Below are positions 1 to 4,810 of a stretch of DNA of 5,067 nucleotides, piece after piece. The notes beneath the pieces are model-generated. The model searched no databases, was not told where the DNA came from, and worked only from the letters and a program-made list of their open reading frames with translations. Position 1 is the stretch's first letter. The number at the start of each line of letters is the position of its first letter. The position numbers and the translations under genes were made by a program. The stretch is from Candidatus Thiothrix singaporensis (lineage in GTDB: Bacteria; Pseudomonadota; Gammaproteobacteria; Thiotrichales; Thiotrichaceae), in the NCBI GenBank assembly GCA_013693955.1, contig CP059265.1:593065-598131 (forward strand), in the 5' to 3' direction.

Positions 1-174
1 GACCGTATCCGCATGCTGGAGGAAAACGCCGGGAAACGCGGTTGCCTGCACGTTCCTGAGGAGGAGACGGGCGACGAGTGCAACCATTGCGACGCCCGTG
101 ACCTGTGTGATGACGACTTGCTGCAACAGGTGGACGTCCAGCCCATTTATTTTAAAAAACAGGAAACGATAACA
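1..174 (+). CDS. 3' end of an upstream gene, or N-terminal extension of the TPR gene (partial, left edge)
   Basis: The frame starting at base 1 is open from the left edge and runs without a stop into the TPR gene; an in-frame ATG lies at 13. The translated stretch is acidic and holds four cysteines (C-x11-C-x2-C-x5-C, within bases 55-108), a spacing that could bind a metal or Fe-S cluster. The final Cx2Cx5C vaguely recalls NifQ-type C-termini, but this is too little to name it. Composition changes to AT-rich at about 145-175, as at a gene boundary. If the A-run at 154-159 were one base shorter, this frame would end in the TAA now at 171-173 region, just before the ATG at 175, a classic operon junction. 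I therefore favour a separate upstream gene whose stop is masked by a one-base indel. A genuine fusion giving a 236-aa protein from 13 is the alternative. Confidence 0.4.
161..166 (+). promoter_or_regulatory. Ribosome binding site (AGGAAA) supporting the start at 175
   Basis: AGGAAA lies 8 nt before ATG 175, in an AT-rich stretch that otherwise looks intergenic. It is the main reason to prefer this start over the in-frame ATG at 13, which has no comparable Shine-Dalgarno sequence. Confidence 0.55.
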
Positions 175-723
175 ATGGATATACAGGATTTTGAAGCCGA
201 AGACCTTTATTTCAATGCCGTCATTGATCCGGAGGTGGCCGGGCTGTTGGAGGAAGCGGCCAGCCTTTATCCGGAGCCTGAAGCCGAAACCTTGCTGATG
301 CGCGCCTATTTCCTCGCGCCGGAAGACCTGAATGTGCTGGTGGCGCTGTACCGCTATTTTTATTACCAACATCGCCTGCCGGATGCGTTGCGCGTGGCGC
401 AGAAAGCCATCACCGTCAGCGGCAAGCGCCTGAACCTGCCGGAAGATTGGCGGCACCTGACCCGCCTGCATTTGGGGCAGGGCGTGCTGGTTTCCATGAC
501 CCTGACCCGTTTCTACCTGATGGCGCACAAGGGTGCGGGCTATCTGGAAATGCGCCTGGGCGAGCTGCCGGATGCAGTTGGCCGTTTGCAGACGCTGGTG
601 GACATCGACAGCAACGACCGCCTGAGCGTGAAATCCCTGCTGGTGCTGGCGCAGGAACGCTTGCAGGAACAGCGTTATGCCGAGATGGGGAATGTGGTGT
701 CGATGCGGTCGGTGCTGGCCTAA
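175..723 (+). CDS. TPR-type helical-repeat protein, 182 aa
   Basis: A complete frame from ATG 175 to TAA 721-723, with no frame breaks, unlike the genes downstream. The product is all-helical in appearance and soluble, with no signal peptide or membrane segment. Residues of about 36-78 form a TPR-like helix pair, including the segments LLMRAYFLAPEDLNVLVALY and LPDALRVAQKAI. A second repeat-like pair lies at about 119-160 (GELPDAVGRLQTLVDIDSND, then a helix with VLAQERLQ). TPR proteins are scaffolds for protein-protein contacts, so no enzymatic role is implied and the partner is not visible here. It probably belongs to an operon with whatever lies upstream, judging from the tight junction near 170. 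A 165-bp gap with its own promoter separates it from the TIR gene, so it need not share that gene's function. I do not recognise the specific family. Confidence 0.8.
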   Translation: MDIQDFEAEDLYFNAVIDPEVAGLLEEAASLYPEPEAETLLMRAYFLAPEDLNVLVALYRYFYYQHRLPDALRVAQKAITVSGKRLNLPEDWRHLTRLHLGQGVLVSMTLTRFYLMAHKGAGYLEMRLGELPDAVGRLQTLVDIDSNDRLSVKSLLVLAQERLQEQRYAEMGNVVSMRSVLA

Positions 724-779
724 AGCATAGGACAGCTGGGGGCTGGCAATTTCATCGCCATCTTTCTAATGTTGTCATG

Positions 780-808
780 TGTCAATTCAAATAGATTTTG
801 AATAGACA
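780..808 (+). promoter_or_regulatory. 29-bp imperfect palindrome, candidate operator
   Basis: Arms TGTCAATTCAAA (780-791) and TTTGAATAGACA (797-808) are reverse complements at 11 of 12 positions around a 5-bp centre (TAGAT). The right arm ends exactly on the -35 box (803-808) of the predicted promoter, which suits a site where a dimeric repressor would block RNA polymerase. No T-run follows, so a rho-independent terminator is unlikely. The regulator is unknown and is not encoded in this window. Confidence 0.5.
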
Positions 809-831
809 AGCGGCATTAAAAAATCTATAAA
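803..831 (+). promoter_or_regulatory. Sigma-70-like promoter for the TIR gene
   Basis: The -35 box TAGACA (803-808, 5 of 6 to consensus) and the -10 box TATAAA (826-831, 5 of 6) are separated by exactly 17 bp. Transcription would start at about 838, giving a leader of roughly 50 nt before ATG 889. The match is strong for such a GC-rich region and the location is right. It overlaps the palindrome at 780-808. Confidence 0.5.
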
Positions 832-888
832 GTGACTTGACCCGCATACCCGCCACTCGTTGTTTTTCATGGGAATGCCGCAAGATAC

Positions 889-1344
889 ATGAGCCAGCCT
901 AGCCTTCGGTATGACATCTTTATCAGTTACCGCTTCACCCAACATGATTGGGCGGAGGTGCTGGCGCACAATCTGGTGGCGCAAGGCTACAAGGTGTTTA
1001 TTGACGCCTGGGAGTTATACGGCGGGCAGCATTTCACGCACGCCATCGAACAGGCGCTGAAGGCTTCGCGTTGCGCCATCCTGATCGCCACGCCGGAGGC
1101 GGCGGATTCCGGTTGGGTGCAGCATGAATACGAGCTGATGTTCAGCCTCAAGCAAAAAGGCGCAGGCTTTTTCTTTGTGCCGGTGGTGTGGGGCAAATTT
1201 CCTGATTTTCCGTTTCTGGATGTTGTCCATGCGGTGGATTTTGGCGACAGTGCCGAAGCCAAATACCGCGAGGCATTCCAGCGTTTGCTGTGCGCCTTGC
1301 GGCAAACTGCTCCCGGCCTTCCCCGCATTTTGACGGTTTGCTGA
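889..1344 (+). CDS. TIR domain protein (frame 1 segment, 151 aa as printed)
   Basis: This is the N-terminal TIR domain. The first strand YDIFISYR is at residues 8-15 (box 1). The BB-loop region VFIDAWELYGG is at 36-46, and AILIATPEAADSGW is at 63-76. The motif WVQHE (76-80) matches the WxxxE pattern around the catalytic glutamate of TIR NAD-cleaving enzymes, making Glu80 the predicted active-site residue. Family knowledge: prokaryotic TIR domains often hydrolyse NAD+ or make cyclic ADP-ribose-type signals when a linked sensor is triggered; activity here is inferred. The domain is complete at about 145 residues, and only the last dozen residues (after 1323) are out of frame. The start ATG 889 is chosen because the first strand begins eight residues later. 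Its Shine-Dalgarno is weak (GGGAA at 871-875, rather far), so translation may be poor. Confidence 0.85.
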   Translation: MSQPSLRYDIFISYRFTQHDWAEVLAHNLVAQGYKVFIDAWELYGGQHFTHAIEQALKASRCAILIATPEAADSGWVQHEYELMFSLKQKGAGFFFVPVVWGKFPDFPFLDVVHAVDFGDSAEAKYREAFQRLLCALRQTAPGLPRILTVC

Positions 1345-1760
1345 AACTGCCAGCCGCCGCGCCTGCTGCTCCCGCGCAACTGGCACGGAAACAGCGTTCG
1401 TTCGTGGAAGACATTTTCACCTACGTCGATGGCGGGATGCCGGTGATGGTGTTGGCGCAGGAAGGTTTCAACACTCAGCATTACGCGCAGGCACTGAAGG
1501 AAAAGGCTGAAGCGTGCTACGGGGAGGAGAATGTGCTGCATATTTTCCCGCCCGCCAGCCTCAAGGCCAGTAGCGACCAGTATTTTGCGCGGCTGGGCAA
1601 GCAGTGCGGGTTTGAAGCCGCCATCGCCAGCAGTTGGGAATGGTCGGAAGCGATGGAACAACGCCTACTGGATGGCGATGAACTGTTCCTGCTGGTGACA
1701 GGTTTCGAGAATGGCGCGGAAGATGCGCGGCGCGATCTGGCGGGGAATTGCGCGGCCTGA
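1290..1760 (+). CDS. Middle segment of the TIR gene: STAND/AAA-like core, frame 3
   Basis: A continuation fragment, not an independent gene. The meaningful part starts just after 1324 with the linker FDGLLKLPAAAP and runs to about 1745. The entry helix RSFVEDIFTYVDGG is followed by strand MPVMVLAQEGFN, which takes the place of a P-loop, then a helix QALKEKAEACYG. The WSEAMEQRLLDGDELFLLV region at 1640-1700 ends in the Walker-B-like strand and TGFENG. Ordering (entry helix, strand-loop-helix, acidic strand) fits the STAND/AAA fold, but the Walker A lysine is absent, so nucleotide hydrolysis is doubtful. The frame ends at an artificial TGA (1758-1760), while the next correct codons (LRGLIEAHPMEFRLVMIGGE) are in frame 2. 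Confidence 0.5.
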   Translation: MRLAANCSRPSPHFDGLLKLPAAAPAAPAQLARKQRSFVEDIFTYVDGGMPVMVLAQEGFNTQHYAQALKEKAEACYGEENVLHIFPPASLKASSDQYFARLGKQCGFEAAIASSWEWSEAMEQRLLDGDELFLLVTGFENGAEDARRDLAGNCAA

Positions 1761-2247
1761 TCGAAGCGCACCCGATGGAATTCCGGCTGGTGATGATCGG
1801 TGGCGAGCGGCTGGCGGCGATGAAATACGAGCATGGCGCGTGTCGTTCCTCAACAAGCTGGAGGAAGTGCCGTTGCCGTCGGTGTGCATTGAGGATGTGC
1901 GGGCGTTGTATCTGGCGCGGCAGGGTGAATTGCCGGTCAGCGACGCGGTGTTGCAGGAAGTGCTGGCGTTCAGCGGGCAACATCCGCGTTTGGTGGAAGC
2001 GTGTTTGCGGGCGCTGGAGCGTGGGCAGGCTGACTGGCGGGCGGCGGTGATGGCGAGCAGCCTTCCGACCCAGTTGTTTGCCCGTTTTCGCGAGACGGCG
2101 GAACAGGGGGCGATGTGCGCCAATCTTCAGCGGGAGGAACTGGGTTGGTATTCCACCGGCCGCAGGATGAGCTGGTGCGGCGCTTGTACTGGCAGAATCT
2201 GTTGCGCAGTAATGATAACGGGCGGCTGGTGTGGCGGTGTGGGCTGA
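1711..2247 (+). CDS. C-terminal segment of the TIR gene, frame 1 (authentic from about 1841 to 2158)
   Basis: Only the interior of this frame belongs to the protein. Before about 1840 the correct frame is the frame 2 stretch at 1746-1840 (LRGLIEAHPMEFRLVMIGGE, then RLAAMKYEHGA). From 1841 the frame reads SFLNKLEEVPLPSVCIEDVR, then the segments VLQEVLAFSGQHPRLVEACL and LPTQLFARFRETAEQ. The pattern of a strand, a pro-leu turn, a short helix, then G-x-H-P-R-L-x-E matches the helical or winged-helix part that follows the nucleotide-binding core in STAND and AAA_16-like proteins. After about 2158 the real frame changes again, and the residues to 2247 in this frame are spurious (Cys/Gly-rich). Confidence 0.5.
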   Translation: MARKMRGAIWRGIARPDRSAPDGIPAGDDRWRAAGGDEIRAWRVSFLNKLEEVPLPSVCIEDVRALYLARQGELPVSDAVLQEVLAFSGQHPRLVEACLRALERGQADWRAAVMASSLPTQLFARFRETAEQGAMCANLQREELGWYSTGRRMSWCGACTGRICCAVMITGGWCGGVG

Positions 2248-2282
2248 TTACACGGATTGGCAAGGAGTTGCTGGGATGTTGA
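2160..2282 (+). CDS. Last 40 codons of the TIR gene, frame 3
   Basis: Too short to stand alone, but clearly the authentic end. It reads PQDELVRRLYWQNLLRSNDN and then GRLVWRCGLITRIGKELLGC before TGA 2280-2282. A conserved-looking helix and a beta-hairpin (RLVWRCGLI) fit the closing winged-helix of STAND-like modules. The stop is 8 nt before the first REP arm. Confidence 0.5.
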   Translation, partial: PQDELVRRLYWQNLLRSNDNGRLVWRCGLITRIGKELLGC

Positions 2283-2763
2283 AGAAGACGCCCCCATCCC
2301 CAACCCTTCCCCGCAAGGAGGGAAGGGAGTAAAACGCAAGAAGGGGACACCTCTTGTTCCTTCCCCCTTGCGGGGAAGGTTAGGATGGGGGATTCGGAGC
2401 GGGATCACGGCTTTTCTTCTGACCTTCCTTCTGCTGTTCCCTCTCTTCCTCTTCGCCGCCGACACCCCCAACCCGCAGGAAAAACCCAAACCTATCCTCG
2501 ATGCCCCCTCGCTGCGCATCCCCGCCGCCCCGGCCTACCCAACCACCCTCAAGGAACTTGGCTACCAAGATGCTGACGACCTGCTCAAACAGACCCTGCA
2601 AGCGCAAAGCCGCGTCTTGTCCGTGGCGTTTGACGGGGGGGCAACTCGCCTCTGCATCACAGGACGGCACCGTCAAGCTGTGGGATGTCAAAACCGGCAA
2701 CCTCAAACAGACCCTGCAAGTGCATCAACCAAATATTATTGGTCATGTGTCAGTGGCGTTTGA
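2257..2763 (+). CDS. N-terminal segment of the WD40 protein: signal peptide or membrane anchor plus linker (frame 1)
   Basis: The authentic part is about 2392-2634. A basic stretch (RSG, preceded in frame by RGRLGWG) leads into ITAFLLTFLLLFPLFLFAAD, a 19-residue hydrophobic run ending in FAA-DT. This would suit Sec cleavage after Ala, or an uncleaved anchor. Next come a Pro/Lys linker (NPQEKPKPILDAPSLRIPAA) and LKQTLQAQSRVLSVAFDGG, the start of the repeats. The start is uncertain. TTG 2257 overlaps the TIR gene and would translate the REP. TTG 2368 lies inside the REP. ATG 2385 is one base out of frame, and removing one G from the 2387-2391 run would make it a perfect start. No good Shine-Dalgarno is seen for any. 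After the seven-G run at 2635-2641 the frame is wrong and ends at TGA 2761-2763. Confidence 0.55.
   Translation: MARSCWDVEEDAPIPNPSPQGGKGVKRKKGTPLVPSPLRGRLGWGIRSGITAFLLTFLLLFPLFLFAADTPNPQEKPKPILDAPSLRIPAAPAYPTTLKELGYQDADDLLKQTLQAQSRVLSVAFDGGATRLCITGRHRQAVGCQNRQPQTDPASASTKYYWSCVSGV
2291..2391 (+). repeat. REP/BIME-like inverted pair of hairpins
   Basis: Two palindromic units in opposite orientation. The outer arms 2291-2317 and 2367-2391 are reverse complements except for two or three C/T differences and small gaps. Each arm has its own hairpin: CCCTTCCC/GGGAAGGG (2304-2311 with 2320-2327, 8-nt loop) and CCTTCCCC/GGGGAAGG (2359-2366 with 2372-2379, 5-nt loop). This is the layout of bacterial interspersed REP pairs. 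The element fills the junction between the TIR gene and the WD40 gene and overlaps possible start codons of the latter. It may affect mRNA stability or partial termination. I did not see a GTAG motif or a transposase. Confidence 0.7.
2385..2460 (+). other. Predicted signal peptide / transmembrane segment of the WD40 protein
   Basis: Arg-containing n-region, then about 19 nearly uninterrupted Leu/Phe/Ala residues, then A-A-D. With positive charges before it, the N-terminus would stay in the cytoplasm and the WD40 repeats would sit in the periplasm or outside. Cleaved and uncleaved forms cannot be told apart by eye. Confidence 0.6.
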
Positions 2764-3394
2764 CGGGGGGCAACTTGCCTTCGGTTCGTCTGACGGCGCC
2801 GTCAAGCTGTGGGATGTCAAAACCGGCAACCTCAAACAGACCCTGCAAGCGCAAAGCCGCGTCTTGTCCGTGGCGTTTGACGGGGGGCAACTCGCCTCTG
2901 CATCACAGGACGGCACCGTCAAGCTGTGGGATGTCAAAACCGGCAACCTCAAACAGACCCTGCAAGCGCAAAGCAGTGGCTATAACCCAGTAAATTCCGT
3001 GGCGTTTGACGGGGGGCAACTCGCCTCCGGTTCGGATGACGGCACCGTCAAGCTGTGGGATGTCAAAACCGGCAACCTCAAACAGACCCTGCAAGCGGGT
3101 GGTTCAGGGTTTAGCCCTACTTATGTGGCGTTTGACAGAGGGGAACTACTCGCCTCCGGTTCGGATGACGGCACCGTCAAGCTGTGGGATGCCAAAACCG
3201 GCAACCTCAAACAGACCCTGCAAGCGGGTGGTTCAGAGGTTAACCTTGCTTATATGCTGTTTGGCGTGGGGGGACTTATGTGGCGTTTGACGGGGAGGGG
3301 CAACTCGCCTCTGCATCACAGGACGGCACCGTCAAGCTGTGGGATGTCAAAACCGGCAACCTCAAACAGACCCTGCAAGCGCCAAGCCGCGTAA
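2501..3394 (+). CDS. WD40 repeat segment, frame 2 (authentic 2642-3273, units 1-5)
   Basis: The longest undisturbed WD40 stretch. Units 1-5 follow the scheme VAFDGG-QLAS(G/A)S-xDGTVKLWDVKTGNLKQTLQ, with unit lengths of 39 or 43 residues. Unit 2 differs most (FGSSDGA and linker VHQPNIIGHVS). Unit 5 has DRGELLAS and the linker AGGSGFSPTY. The usual Gly-His pair of WD40 repeats is missing from every unit, where Ala-Gln or Ala-Gly stands instead. The Asp before Gly-Thr and the Trp-Asp end are kept, so the propeller fold is still likely. Residues before 2642 in this frame are spurious. After the six-G run at 3268-3273 the frame is lost, and it ends at TAA 3392-3394. Confidence 0.6.
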   Translation: MPPRCASPPPRPTQPPSRNLATKMLTTCSNRPCKRKAASCPWRLTGGQLASASQDGTVKLWDVKTGNLKQTLQVHQPNIIGHVSVAFDGGQLAFGSSDGAVKLWDVKTGNLKQTLQAQSRVLSVAFDGGQLASASQDGTVKLWDVKTGNLKQTLQAQSSGYNPVNSVAFDGGQLASGSDDGTVKLWDVKTGNLKQTLQAGGSGFSPTYVAFDRGELLASGSDDGTVKLWDAKTGNLKQTLQAGGSEVNLAYMLFGVGGLMWRLTGRGNSPLHHRTAPSSCGMSKPATSNRPCKRQAA

Positions 3395-3582
3395 ATTTCG
3401 TGGCGTTTGACTGGGGGTCTTATGCGGCGTTTGACGGGGAGGGCTGCTCGCCTCCGGTTCGTCTGACGGCACCGTCAAGCTGTGGGATGTCAAAACCGGC
3501 AACCTCAAACAGACCCTGCAAGCGCAAAGCAGTGTCTTGTCCGTGGCGTTTGATGGGGGCAACTCGCCTCAGGTTCGTCTGA
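3280..3582 (+). CDS. WD40 segment, frame 1 (authentic 3280-3439, unit 6 and start of unit 7)
   Basis: Encodes AFDGEGQLASASQDGTVKLW, the constant core, and then the unusual APSRVNFVAFDWGSYAAFDG, in which the strand VAFD occurs twice. A lost G at 3436-3439 (GGGG, against GGGGG in the sister unit at 3956-3960) shifts the rest out of frame. Confidence 0.5.
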   Translation: MAFDGEGQLASASQDGTVKLWDVKTGNLKQTLQAPSRVNFVAFDWGSYAAFDGEGCSPPVRLTAPSSCGMSKPATSNRPCKRKAVSCPWRLMGATRLRFV

Positions 3583-3670
3583 CGGCACCGTCAAGCTGTG
3601 GGATGTCAAAACCGGCAACCTCAAACAGACCCTGCAAGCGCAAAGCAGTGGCTATAACCCAGTAAATTCC

Positions 3671-4186
3671 GTGGCGTTTGACGGGGGGCAACTCGCCTCC
3701 GGTTCGGATGACGGCACCGTCAAGCTGTGGGATGTCAAAACCGGCAACCTCAAACAGACCCTGCAAGCGCAAAGCAGTGGCTATAACCCAGTAAATTCCG
3801 TGGCGTTTGACGGGGAGGGGCAACTCGCCTCTGCATCACAGGACGGCACCGTCAAGCTGTGGGATGTCAAAACCGGCAACCTCAAACAGACCCTGCAAGC
3901 GCCAAGCCGCGTAAATTTCGTGGCGTTTGACTGGGGGTCTTATGCGGCGTTTGACGGGGGAGGGCTGCTCGCCTCCGGTTCGTCTGACGGCACCGTCAAG
4001 CTGTGGGATGTCAAAACCGGCAACCTCAAACAGACCCTGCAAGCGCAAAGCAGTGTCTTGTCCGTGGCGTTTGATGGGGGCAACTCGCCTCAGGTTCGTC
4101 TGACGGCACCGTCAAGCTGTGGGATGTCAAAACCGGCAACCTCAAACAGACCCTGCAAGCGCAAAGCAGTGGCTATAACCCAGTAA
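3671..4186 (+). CDS. WD40 segment, frame 2 (authentic to about 4076, units 9-11)
   Basis: Opens inside unit 9 at a GTG that is part of the conserved GTG-GCG-TTT-GAC (VAFD), so this is a continuation rather than a start; frame 2 is also correct upstream for the core of unit 8 (3590). It holds units 9, 10 and 11 intact, including the double-strand variant FDWGSYAAFDGGGLLASGSS in unit 11, which shows what unit 7 looked like before its one-base loss. The frame is lost at the five-G run 4076-4080 of unit 12. Confidence 0.55.
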   Translation: MAFDGGQLASGSDDGTVKLWDVKTGNLKQTLQAQSSGYNPVNSVAFDGEGQLASASQDGTVKLWDVKTGNLKQTLQAPSRVNFVAFDWGSYAAFDGGGLLASGSSDGTVKLWDVKTGNLKQTLQAQSSVLSVAFDGGNSPQVRLTAPSSCGMSKPATSNRPCKRKAVAITQ

Positions 4187-4191
4187 ATTCC

Positions 4192-4566
4192 GTGGCGTTT
4201 GACGGGGGGCAACTCGCCTCCGGTTCGGATGACGGCACCGTCAAGCTGTGGGATGTCAAAACCGGCAACCTCAAACAGACCCTGCAAGCGCAAAGCAGTG
4301 GCTATAACCCAGTAAATTCCGTGGCGTTTGACGGGGGGGCAACTCGCCTCTGCATCACAGGACGGCCCGTCAAGCTGTGGGATGCCAAAACCGGCAACCT
4401 CAAACAGACCCTGCAAGCGCAAAGCATCGTAAATTCCGTGGCGTTTGACGGGGGGGCAACTCGCCTCTGCATCACAGGACGGCACCGTCAAGCTGTGGGA
4501 TGTCAAAACCGGCAACCTCAAACAGACCCTGCAAGCGCAAAGCAGCGTCTTGTCAGTGGCGTTTGA
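4192..4566 (+). CDS. WD40 segment, frame 1 (units 13-14, with an internally compensated shift in unit 14)
   Basis: Unit 13 is standard. In unit 14 the seven-G run (4333-4339) adds one base and a missing A in the GACGGC-CCGTC stretch (4361-4371) removes one. The nine residues between therefore read ATRLCITGR in place of QLASASQDG, and the core VKLWDAKTGNLKQTLQ returns in frame. The next seven-G run (4450-4456) breaks the frame again. Confidence 0.5.
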   Translation: MAFDGGQLASGSDDGTVKLWDVKTGNLKQTLQAQSSGYNPVNSVAFDGGATRLCITGRPVKLWDAKTGNLKQTLQAQSIVNSVAFDGGATRLCITGRHRQAVGCQNRQPQTDPASAKQRLVSGV

Positions 4567-4791
4567 CGGGGGGGCAACTCGCCTCTGCATCACAGGACGG
4601 CACCGTCAAGCTGTGGGATGTCAAAACCGGCAACCTCAAACAGACCCTGCAAGCGCAAAGCCGCGTAAATTCCGTGGCGTTTGACGGGGGGGCAACTCGC
4701 CTCTGCATCACAGGACGGCACCGTCAAGCTGTGGGATGTCAAAACCGGCAACCTCAAACAGACCCTGCAAGCGCAAAGCAGCGTCTTGTCA
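4438..4791 (+). repeat. Three exact-length 118-bp repeats, each carrying a seven-G frameshifting run
   Basis: Units begin with GTGGCGTTTGAC at 4438, 4556 and 4674, with a fourth, diverged, at 4792. A length of 118 is not a multiple of three, so each unit moves the frame by +1. Linkers alternate between GTAAATTCC and GTCTTGTCA types, which suggests a 236-bp dimer as the unit of amplification. Confidence 0.8.
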
Positions 4792-4810
4792 GTGGCGTTT
4801 GACGGGGGGG

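Larger units (their letters stand above)
889..2282 (+). pseudogene. TIR / STAND-like protein gene, whole locus, interrupted by four frame breaks
   Basis: Adjacent coding segments join into one protein if one base is restored at each of four places: the CCCC run at 1321-1324, the GGGG run at 1742-1745, near 1840, and near 2160. The mended gene is 1398 nt (465 aa plus stop TGA 2280-2282). Domains: TIR at about 1-145; a Pro/Ala-rich linker at about 146-165; a STAND/AAA-like module at about 168-400; a winged-helix-like end at about 400-465. In the module, the Walker A position has AQEGFNTQHY with no GK(S/T). A Walker-B-like strand ELFLLVTGFENG lies near 264-275, a sensor-like strand RLVMIGGERL near 300, and a helix start SGQHPRLVEACLRAL near 362. 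All four breaks are one-base losses and no internal stops remain after mending. That favours sequence error over decay, although I cannot exclude a true pseudogene. The role in immunity or signalling is inferred from family. Confidence 0.65.
3280..4320 (+). repeat. Higher-order tandem duplication: 520 bp + 521 bp, four WD40 units each
   Basis: 3280-3799 (units 6-9) and 3800-4320 (units 10-13) carry the same four variants in the same order, with the core offsets 520, 521, 521, 521. The only length difference is one G (GGGG at 3436-3439 against GGGGG at 3956-3960). Both copies share the five-G run in their third unit. Confidence 0.85.

Noticed and set aside
733..747. Possible terminator hairpin after the TPR gene (CAGC...GCTG)
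   Set aside because: A stem of only about 4 bp and no T-run.
447..794. + strand ORF overlapping the TPR gene
   Set aside because: Overlaps the TPR gene in another frame, with a Gly/Ala/Arg-rich product typical of a shadow frame.
837..865. Alternative promoter with TTGACC at 837-842
   Set aside because: No acceptable -10 hexamer at 16-18 bp (TTGTTT at best). The TAGACA/TATAAA pair is much better.
987..1661. Reverse-strand ORFs across the TIR gene (987-1661, 1015-1386, 1148-1420, 1517-1834, 1561-1983, 1665-2123)
   Set aside because: They are antisense shadows in GC-rich coding DNA with low-complexity products. The + strand carries recognisable TIR and STAND-like motifs.
2127..2519. Reverse-strand ORFs through the REP region (1970-2350, 2127-2519, 2380-2706)
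   Set aside because: They read through the REP palindromes and the antisense of the signal peptide, with no domain or codon support.
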